Source: Ambrosia x helenae (Eukaryota > Streptophyta > Magnoliopsida > Asterales > Asteraceae). Taken from it: a stretch of DNA of 64,000 bases. The notes beneath the pieces were generated by a model that was not told the origin of the DNA, ran no database searches, and saw only the letters and a program-made list of their open reading frames with translations. The position numbers were made by a program, and so were the translations under genes. The stretch lies in the NCBI GenBank assembly GCA_030844895.1, contig CM061231.1:138665023-138729022 (forward strand). Direction: 5' to 3'. Shown one piece after another: positions 56,216 to 64,000 of this stretch; the stretch's first letter is position 1, and each line of letters begins with the position of its first letter.

Positions 56216-58942
56216 TGTGACACCCCGCATTTTCAGGTTAAATACTTTTACTGAACTCTAGTTAACTTACATGTTCATACAAGGCTAGATACTTAACTAG
56301 GGTTAGTTAAGTAGGTTAACATATGTTAGAAGATGCTAACATATGTTATACGTAGGAAAATCCTTGTTAAACACACACATGAGTCCTGTATCCCAAACGT
56401 TGGTGAATTATGTGACATACATAGCAATAATATATACAAGTGAATTATGGTGAACATGAAGTACGTGCTTATGTGAATTACATGTTTTTGTGAATGATCG
56501 CATAACTGAAAGATAATACGTAAATTATGCAAATTACGTGCACAACATGAATGATATGCTATGTAATAATAAAAACAATGGTTTTTATATAATTTAGCAT
56601 GGTTAATAATATTGGGTCCGGTATTGGGCTAGAACATGGTTAACGGGTCAAGTTAATGGACTAGAAGGGCCCTAATACCAATTGCTTGGGGAACAAGCCA
56701 AGCCCTTTTATAATTAGGAGGCAAGGAAAAAGATAAAAACCCTACTCCCTTGCCCCCTTGCGCCATGCGAAACCCCCACCCCCCTCTCTCTTTGTTTTCA
56801 AGCAATCAAGCAATCTTTCACTAATCAAGCTAGTTCGGGTTTGATTTCAAGGCTCTAGGGAGTTTAATCTTTCACAAGGTATACGTTCTTACGATTTTTG
56901 ATGAATTATAATGATTGAAAAACTTTAAAAACCCTAAAAATAATATATCCAAAATCGCATACATGTATGCATAGGAGTTCTTGAATGTTCTTGATGATTT
57001 GATGATGATGATTGTTATTAGCAGCCATGATTAGGGTTTTCACATGATAATATATGTGTTTTGCTATGATTAATATGGTGTTTAATCAGTACTATAGGTG
57101 TTATACATGTATTAGGGATGTTTATGAAGAATTAGGGTTTGTAGATTACTTGGGATGCAAGTTTAAGATTCTGACAGATTCGGTTGAACGTTTTGTAGGG
57201 GCTGTAATGGGTTGGTAAATCGATTGTTTTGACGATTTCTTTGCATGATTGTAATGTACAAGGTCTTAGCTTTTCATAATGGGCAAAACCATCGAATTTG
57301 GACACCGTATGAGTCGTTTTTGGAATTTTAATTGATTAGGGGTCATATCAGATTTTCGGATTTGTAAATTGGGTTAACTTTAGATGGTCATAACTTGAGA
57401 TTTACAAGGATTTAGGTTATGAAATTTTTACAGTAGGTCAATACTGGAAAAATAGAGCTTTTCCAAGTGGATTCATCTCGTTTGGATGAATACACAATTT
57501 TTAAGAATTTTTCTACTAAACTGACCTGTTGAGGAAATTTTCTTGACACTGCTGTGTTGTACGAATTTTTATAATTTTTGTGTTTGGAATTAAGACAAAA
57601 AAAATAGTTATTGTCGAGTGAATCCCAAATAAAATTCAGTAAAAATTTGGGACTCTAATTCATTCTTTAAGTATTTTAAATAAATTGTTTTTCACAGCGC
57701 ACAATCTGTCCTAAAAACACAGATTGTGTACGGGGTCTTTAAGTGACTATTTGGAGTTCTATGTGGTGTGTAATTGACATGTACTTGTGTGGAAACTTGT
57801 ATGAGAGGTATTTGATGCATTAAACTGATAATAATTGCTATGATCACCAACGGGATACGTAGGACATACTTGAGCATGTAGAGTCATTAGGTGTCACTAC
57901 ACGGTTTTGAACTTTTAAAAGTCTTGGATAAACGAGTTACATGGTGTGTTGGTTACGCACGTATACTCATCTAGTGACATTTGTAATAGGGAGTCGGTAG
58001 CTCGTTACTGTTTGAGGGATTTGGATCATTCACGTGCAACCTAAGGTGCGTTTCACTACTCTTTTTCTCAAAAGCATGCGTCTCAGGTATGAGACACTTT
58101 ACTTAACATTTTCTAGTCCGGTTTGGGACTACTTACACATCCCGGGTTGGGATGCCATGGATCCTTATGAGGGTCGGTCACTTTGCTAATTCGCAATTGT
58201 GTCCTTGATAAACTGAACCATTTCTATCATTTTGTAAGTCCTCACGTACCGAATGAGTTGCCAGGGTTGGCAAGCGGGTTATTAGTTGATAGCGCTATTA
58301 GGTCTTACAAACCTCACACCGGCTCGGGGAGCGCGGGCGTGAACTATAACTACGAAACATTATCATTGCGGATAGACAATGATGTCAGGCATACGGCACA
58401 CTTATGTGGCTACACGTACATAGCAGTTCGGTATAATCGGTTAGTTATCATGAATGGGTTAGCTACCCTTGGCATGCGATGAATTAGTGGTTACACGGTG
58501 CGGGGCACCAACACAACTTACTTACTTACGTGGTTTTGGAAACCAGCGCAGTTACATACTCATTTATTTTACCTAGTGAACTCACCAACATTGTTTGTTG
58601 ACCCACGATTTACATGCTTTTGCAGGTAGTTAGCTTCCGGTGCCAGAATTAGAAAGCACTGCACACTTCATTGCATTTGGGGTCTTGGGCATACACCTAA
58701 ATTACATATTATGCTTTTACATTTTCTTTCATATGGTTTTAATTTGGGCGCGTTGTTTTGCGCATGGTTTTAAAAGGATTAAATTTGGTTTACGCTTCCG
58801 CAACTTAACTAAACTTGGTTTTTGAAACGAACTAAATGGTTTGGGCATTTAGAGTTCGTTCATATAACTTATGGCTATGGGATCCTGGTATGTCATGCGC
58901 CTCGCGGTATGAACCCCGCAGTGGAAATTTGAGGGTGTGACA
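56216..58942 (+). repeat. 3' LTR of element C
   Basis: Same length as the 5' LTR, with scattered differences (for example near 56283, 56536, 56765 and 57229). Confidence 0.9.
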
Positions 58943-58947
58943 ATTTG

Positions 58948-58993
58948 TTTTTTACAAGTTAACGTGATTTTTTTTTAAACTTTAAGTATTATC

Positions 58994-59032
<39 letters not shown>

Positions 59033-59231
59033 TTATTTAAAAATATATATTAAGATCTTAACTAAATGAGTTTCTTGTTATAGCGTCCAAATTGAATAGA
59101 ATAAATTATAATGACGACTTGTCATGAATTAGTAGGAGTAACATAAAAGAAGCGAATCAAGGTGAACTTGGAATTCGTTAATTATAGAATTTAAAATGTA
59201 TGTAAAAGTAACAAAATCACGCGATGTTACA
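58948..59231 (-). repeat. 3' LTR of element D, right part (U3 start)
   Basis: Continues the LTR interrupted at 48293. On the minus strand it begins TGTAACATCGCG. A (TA)n run lies near 58998-59029. Confidence 0.65.
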
Positions 59232-59267
59232 GTCTCCTCTACTTTAGAAAATTTCGTCTTGAAATTT
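59232..59267 (-). other. Polypurine tract and hairpin of element D
   Basis: On the minus strand AAATTTC-aagac-GAAATTT is followed, 17 bases later, by the LTR. The purine run 'aaagtagaggagac' abuts the LTR. Confidence 0.7.
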
Positions 59268-61541
59268 AATTAAGAGCCAACCTTTTGAAAAATAGGTTTG
59301 TGGTTTGATATGAGAACAAAGTTTGTTAGTTTACTATGTTTAAAGCGAATACGGTATCTAGTCACTTGTGCGATATTTATGCTCGTAAGAGACGTACTTT
59401 TAAAATTTTACCCAAGGTTGTACGTAGAAATTGGAGAACTTAACCAACATAAACATTTTTGTAAACAGTGAAATAAGGGGTACGTATAAATAGGTTTATA
59501 TATGGAGTTGATGCAACAAGTTTTGGAAAAGTAAGTAAATATACAGTATATAACATACATGAAATAGTAAAAAAAAAATCTTATGAAGGTAGGTAAGTAT
59601 ATTTGTATAACATATAGAAATTTTGGGAAAATAAGTAGTTATACGATATATCATAGATAAAATAGTAGAATTTGTTGGCTTGTAAAGGAAGTGTCTTTGG
59701 GTAATTGGGGGGAATAGTAAAAATGTGAGCATAATGAGTGACTAGATGTGGGAATGAGTAGTATTTAGTAATAGAAATTTGGTTTGCACAAGGTCGAAAA
59801 TTTTACCAATTTTTTTTAAAAGGCGACTAAGATAACCGAGAAGTTGGACTATTTGAAAACAACTTTTTGGTGATATAAATAGTATTTATTTAGTTTTGAA
59901 ATCCAGTATATAAGTAGTCAAGAAAATATATAAAAGTGAGACGAATCTTGTTTTACATGCATAAATGATTTTAGAGATTAAGGCCAGAGCTTACGGGATT
60001 TAGAAATAGATTCTTGATAATGGAATGATTGTTGATTAAGCAAGGAAAGGCAAAAGGAAAGGAAAAAAAACGAAGTTGATGGAGTTACAAGTATAGATTA
60101 TTCATAGAAAGGATGATATTGCATAGTAGAGAGTGTGGTTCAAAACAAGGTTATAATATGCATAAAAGATAAATAATGCAAGCGTAATTAGACTAGTAAA
60201 CTATAACATAAACGGTATCGCAAAAGATAAATAACGTTAGTGTTGGTCAAAATTTAAACTCAACACCCAAAACTTCTCATGGCACGAATAACTCTACTTT
60301 CGGTAGTATCACAGGACATTTATGTATAGGATGTACCGGCGGCGTATCCACCATGCCCATATTATACCGCAACCGTTTCGTTATTCGAGCCATGATAGGT
60401 TACACATAGTGGAACTCGTTATGTTTTCCATGCGCCCAATTTTTGTAATTACGTGTGCACCCGTAATTAGTCCAATTGTCGTATGGTCCACATAATTTGT
60501 CTTAGTTATGTGTGGGTCACTAGTGGACACAAAATAATTATACACAAAGGAAAAGACAATAGGCTAAGGCATTAGACAGTTTTTGATGTTGTAAACATAG
60601 CAAGCAACGTGACATATAAACACATAATGTGAATAAGGCATTAAGCAGGTTTTTGATGTTGTTAACCGCACGCGTTTTTGACGTGGATGCATGGTTTCAT
60701 GACATAATGGTGTAGACTCGTGCATATGTGGTTACGTTTAGATGTATAAAGTCAAACAAAAACATGGACAATTGGATTTCTAATGAAAACGTACACGTGT
60801 AAAATGTTTTGACTGAGGGAAACATAAAATTTGAGTTTATTGAGTTTTATGGATACGCGAGCAATTTTAGCTTTTCAAGACTAAGGGTCAAGTTTGATGG
60901 TAGAAGAATTTAGTCCGTTGGATGTTAGAGAAAAACAGATTTAATTGAAGTGGGAAAAATTTAGTGTAAAAGTTTCATCGAAGATGGACGTTTGATTTAT
61001 GAAAAATCCATTTTATTAAGGGAGGAAAGATATTTTATTGAGAATTTTAGTTTTGGCGTTGGTGAATGTTTTGACTCGTGATACGATTTCAAGAGAAAAG
61101 GTTTTGGGGTTATAAAGAAGTAAGTTGTCTGATTTAGCGTGTCTTTTGCTCGCAAGTCCTGTTTGCTAAATTTTTTTTTGTTATGGACGACATTGGGCGT
61201 CCTGAAAGCAAAATTATTTTAAACACTTTTACCATTTAGAATTTCGTTCGTCATATCGACTTGACACACATTTGTTAGTGGTTTGAAGGTTGAAAGTGAG
61301 GATTTTATAGAAGAATAGGCATCCTGTTAAGAATAGTAGGAAGAATTTTGTTCAAAATTTTGAAAAAGATTGTGCGCGAGGAGAAAAGGGTTTTGCGATG
61401 TTTGAATTTTGCCGATAAATTATGATTGTAACCTAAGATAAAGATGGTATTTCATAATTCATATAAGAAAATTTCATATCCGAACAATTTCTTGAGAACA
61501 TTACATAAAGAAATTCCCATTTTTTTAAAAGAAAAGAAAAA
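59268..61541 (-). other. Non-coding interior of element D
   Basis: No long frame on either strand and no pol motif. This is the part where an autonomous relative would carry pol. Confidence 0.6.
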
Positions 61542-62099
61542 TCAATCTTCTTTAGTGTGGTGAGTGGGTCTTCCAGCATCATAGATGACCATGGCAAGTC
61601 TTGGGCATTGGTTACGCCCATGGGTTGGGTCGCTGCACTCGGAGCATATCCATCCATTGGCTTTAGTGGATGAGGCAGTGTTAGTAGGTTTTTCGGGTTG
61701 TGGTTTAGTGGTGTGGCGACATCTTTTGGCTAATTGACCATATACATCACAGTTGGCGCATATACGCCATGGTGTGTGAGTGGGATGGTGGAATTTACAA
61801 CTCTTGCATAACGAATAGGTTCCACGGTACTGCTTTTTGTTGGGGATCAGAGTCTCAGGGGTTGTCGAAGTGTGGCTTCGTTTGAGGTTTTTGCATTTTC
61901 GGTTATCCTTTTTCGTTTGTTTGGTAGGGGTAAGGGTGGATGGTTTAGTGTCTACATGGTTTGTGTTGTCTTGGATGGTATCGCCGGAGTTTGGAATTGG
62001 GTTTGTTGGTGTCTCTAGTTTAGGGAGAATCTTGATCAATTCTTGGGCAATAAGACTCACCAGTTGGCTGAGATCGATGCTGTTGAGACAGGAAAACAT
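61542..62099 (-). CDS. Gag-type zinc-finger protein of element D
   Basis: A 185-residue frame. The N-terminus (LSQLVSLIAQELIKILPKL) could form a helix, and the middle is polar and basic (TKQTKKDNRKCKNLKRS). The C-terminal half carries cysteine-histidine clusters: CKSCKFHHPTH and CANCDVYGQLAKRCRH near residues 98-130, and a knuckle-like CSECSDPTHGRNQCP near 153-167. This order (an atypical Cys/His cluster, then CX2CX4HX4C) matches the end of Gag in Ty3-type elements. The larger capsid-like domain is absent, so the protein is shorter than usual Gag. It would bind RNA rather than form particles alone. It lies between the leader stem-loops and the non-coding interior. The first ATG was chosen; the frame has no stop. 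Confidence 0.7.
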   Translation of the reverse strand: MFSCLNSIDLSQLVSLIAQELIKILPKLETPTNPIPNSGDTIQDNTNHVDTKPSTLTPTKQTKKDNRKCKNLKRSHTSTTPETLIPNKKQYRGTYSLCKSCKFHHPTHTPWRICANCDVYGQLAKRCRHTTKPQPEKPTNTASSTKANGWICSECSDPTHGRNQCPRLAMVIYDAGRPTHHTKED

Positions 62100-62671
62100 C
62101 TACGAGAATCATACGTAGGAAAATTTGCATAAGTGTTTTTTTTAACAAGGTGACTTTTGAATTTGGGTAATAAGTTACTAGAATTTTGGTTAACAATGAA
62201 AAGCTTGCGGGTAAGATTAGATCGGTGAAATTGATGCAAATTTAGATAAACAAAATACATAAGTTCAAGTTGTTCTCATAGATTTAGTATGCACGTTCAA
62301 GTTACACGTATAGGACACAAGTTTCACATTGTTCAAATAGCGTAACACGTATGTATAAACAAGTATAGTGCACTTAGTTATCATAAAGGAGTTTTGATTT
62401 ATGTTGGTTGCGATTATTAGTATTGTTTAGAGATCGATAGAGTAGCTTGAGATGCGAGTCTTGAGTGCAAGTGTGTGTATAATAAATCGAATATATATAG
62501 TGAAAACATAGCATGAAACAACACTGAAAGTAGCAATAACATAAAAAGAGAGGCTTGTTTTAAACAAAACAATTGGAGTGTTCCGGAACGGAACTAAGAC
62601 TAACCAAAGTGATTCGAATTTTACCATTGAGTTTGGAAACATGGTTTGGCCTAATAGGTGGAAATACTCTC

Positions 62672-63029
62672 ACTGAAACTTTCGGTTAACGGTATCACCC
62701 TTCCAGTTACTACATGTTCCTTGTCATTAGTAAATTTGAGACTTTAGCGAGATTAAAAAAAAATCAAGGATTGAAACTAATCGCTAAGTTGCGGATTTCA
62801 CTCCTATCTTAGCGAGGTCGTTTCTTTGAGTGTGGTTTGTATACTTTGTCCAACATGGTAAGAAAATTAAATCTAGCCTTCAATTGCTAAGTGTCCACTA
62901 GAATGAGAATTGTGAAATTTCCACCAAGGTGAGGATATCACTCCTATCTTGGTGTAGTTTCAAAAACACAAAGAATTTACGCGGATTGAAAGTTATCACC
63001 AAAGTGAGGGTTTCACGCCTATTTCGGTG
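62672..63029 (-). ncRNA. Array of four covarying stem-loops in the leader of element D
   Basis: Stems 62672-62678/62701-62707, 62782-62788/62808-62814, 62922-62928/62948-62954 and 62997-63003/63023-63029, each 7 bp. Three loops are exactly 19 nt and one 22 nt. The loops share a 'ggatatcactcctat'-like core. Stem bases change in pairs between units. Two A/C mismatches on the plus strand are G.U pairs on the minus strand, which is the transcript strand of element D. Confidence 0.65.
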
Positions 63030-63219
63030 ATTTCCTTTCGTTTGTGATATACGAGCGTCTTCGAGTGTAGAGTAATCCACAAATAGGAAGGTAAATTTTA
63101 AAAGCAGAAGCAAGATAGGGAGAAAAAGTATATTAAGCATGATAAAAGGAATGGTCAAAAAGGTACTTAACTATAGTCTAGGTCAAACACGGCAATTTTT
63201 CCTAATTCCCTATAGTCAT

Positions 63220-63232
63220 GGCTCTGATGCCA
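63220..63232 (-). other. Primer-binding site of element D
   Basis: On the minus strand TGGCATCAGAGCC follows the LTR after a 'gat' spacer. It differs from the site of elements B and C at one base. Confidence 0.8.
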
Positions 63233-63235
63233 ATC

Positions 63236-64000
63236 TATCACACCCCAACCGATGGCGGAATACATCGAGGCGCGACTTGTGATAGATTGTTCAAAGACTT
63301 CATGATACTATAATTGTGACAAATTGATTTAAGGAAATTTCATTTCATAGCATTCAAAGTTGGAAATACAAATTGTTCAAGAAAAGGAAATACAACAAAC
63401 AACATAAGTCTTGTTTGGTTGAAGAGCTGGAAGCTTTTAGGTTAAGAGAAAAAGTTATATAGTGAAAAGCTACTACTACTAGCTTTTAAGAAAAACCTCT
63501 ACTAGCTACAAGCTTTTAATTAGTAAATGACACAAATACCCATTCTATTTTAAAAATAAATTAAAAAAATTCCTTACAATATTTTAATTATGCCCATTTT
63601 GGTCATTTTATACATTTTATTAAAAGCTCCAGCTACTCTACCAAACACCAAAATATATTTAAAAAGCTTTCAGCTACCAGCTTCCAGCTACCAGCTTGCA
63701 GCTATCAGCCTTCAGCTAGTTTTGCCAAACATACCCATAATGATAATAAAATTGGTGCGTTTCTAAGTCCGTCCCTACAAGATTTCTTGAGACATCGCAT
63801 CAAATATTTCCTGCAACATATATAAAATATTCGTCAACACATAAAGTATTGGTGAGCATACTAGTTTTGGTTTACGTACATAGTATTAAAAGATTTTACT
63901 CAAATCGTCATGCTATAGCTTTGAACACGTAGAATCATACAAAAGGCATAATCAACACATGTTTGCACTGCTTGACCTAACACCGAAGTGATAGGCCAGT
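63236..64000 (-). repeat. 5' LTR of element D, cut by the window end
   Basis: Matches 46674 onward with a few substitutions. Only about 440 bp of LTR sequence is visible besides the inserted MITE. Confidence 0.8.
63408..63735. mobile_element. MITE inserted in the element D LTR
   Basis: The other LTR copy (near 46834) shows the empty site 'aacataatgat'. Here 328 bp interrupt it, with CATAA on both sides (63403-63407 and 63736-63740). Termini GTCTTGTTTGG and CCAAACATACC are imperfect inverted repeats, and the ends are rich in 'agctaccagctt'. TAA within the duplication fits a Harbinger-type MITE, but a 5-bp duplication cannot be excluded. Confidence 0.85.

Larger units (their letters stand above)
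48296..58942 (+). mobile_element. Element C: decayed Tekay-like Ty3 element nested in the LTR of element D
   Basis: LTRs of 2727 bp (TGTGACACCCCGC...GGTGTGACA) frame a primer-binding site and a pol region. ATTTG occurs at 48289-48293 and 58943-58947, with two extra bases (tg) before the 5' LTR. The LTRs differ by roughly a dozen or more substitutions and a few one-base indels by eye, so it is older than element B. Pol has three stops and two compensating indels. A recognisable gag domain is missing. Confidence 0.9.
46674..64000 (-). mobile_element. Element D: non-autonomous LTR retrotransposon (TR-GAG/LARD type), interrupted by element C
   Basis: Read on the minus strand: 5' LTR 64000 (cut by the window end) to 63236, primer-binding site, structured leader, a zinc-finger gag-type ORF, about 2.3 kb of non-coding DNA, hairpin and polypurine tract, and the 3' LTR from 59231 to 46674. 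That LTR is split by element C. No protease, RT, RNase H or integrase frame exists in its 4.0-kb interior. LTR ends (TGT...ACA), 'gat' spacer and Met-type primer site match elements B and C, so a Tekay-like element may supply the enzymes. Confidence 0.75.

Overview
This window is plant nuclear DNA from a flowering plant. It has a multi-exon host kinase gene with GT-AG introns, long AT-rich spacers, and many nested Ty3-type LTR retrotransposons, LINE pieces and MITEs. The repeat flavour suggests a eudicot, possibly Asteraceae; this is inference, since nothing here fixes the species. No prokaryotic or organellar features were seen.

Layout. 1-285: eroded LTR-like DNA. 286-2012: a 5'-truncated LINE, dead through several stops. 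2850-14960: the only recognisable host gene, a MORN-repeat phosphatidylinositol-4-phosphate 5-kinase (PIP5K) with a 5'-UTR intron and eight coding exons. A one-base deletion breaks the MORN part. An intact 5.0-kb Ty3 element (element A, TSD TATTC) sits in its first coding intron, a hAT-type MITE in the next, and a SINE-like insertion in the last. 15-19 kb: MITEs, including a 743-bp hAT-type element with a perfect 8-bp TSD. 19151-29730: element B, a 10.6-kb Tekay/del-like chromovirus with nearly identical 2.6-kb LTRs and TSD CTTAT. 29.8-46.7 kb: AT-rich repeat debris containing a hAT-like element, LTR remnants, a Helitron-like element, a 421-bp inverted repeat, a Harbinger-type MITE, a LINE 3' end, a solo LTR (TSD TCATG) and shuffled exon-like repeats. 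46674-64000: element D on the minus strand, a non-autonomous retrotransposon with a gag-type zinc-finger ORF but no pol. Element C (48296-58942), a decayed Tekay-like copy, is nested in its LTR.

Most interesting points. (1) Element B appears to need removal of an 82-nt intron and a -1 frameshift at a canonical G_GGA_AAA heptamer to make Gag-Pol. This would resemble retroviral expression. (2) Elements B, C and D share a 7-bp stem with a 5-nt loop placed 17-18 nt before the LTR start. The stem shows compensatory changes, and B and C each carry the whole hairpin-plus-polypurine cassette twice. (3) The leader of element D, between primer-binding site and gag ORF, holds four stem-loops of near-constant geometry. 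Their stems covary, and the G.U pairs are valid only on the element's sense strand, suggesting a packaging or translation RNA structure. All three were read by eye and need alignment and RNA data.
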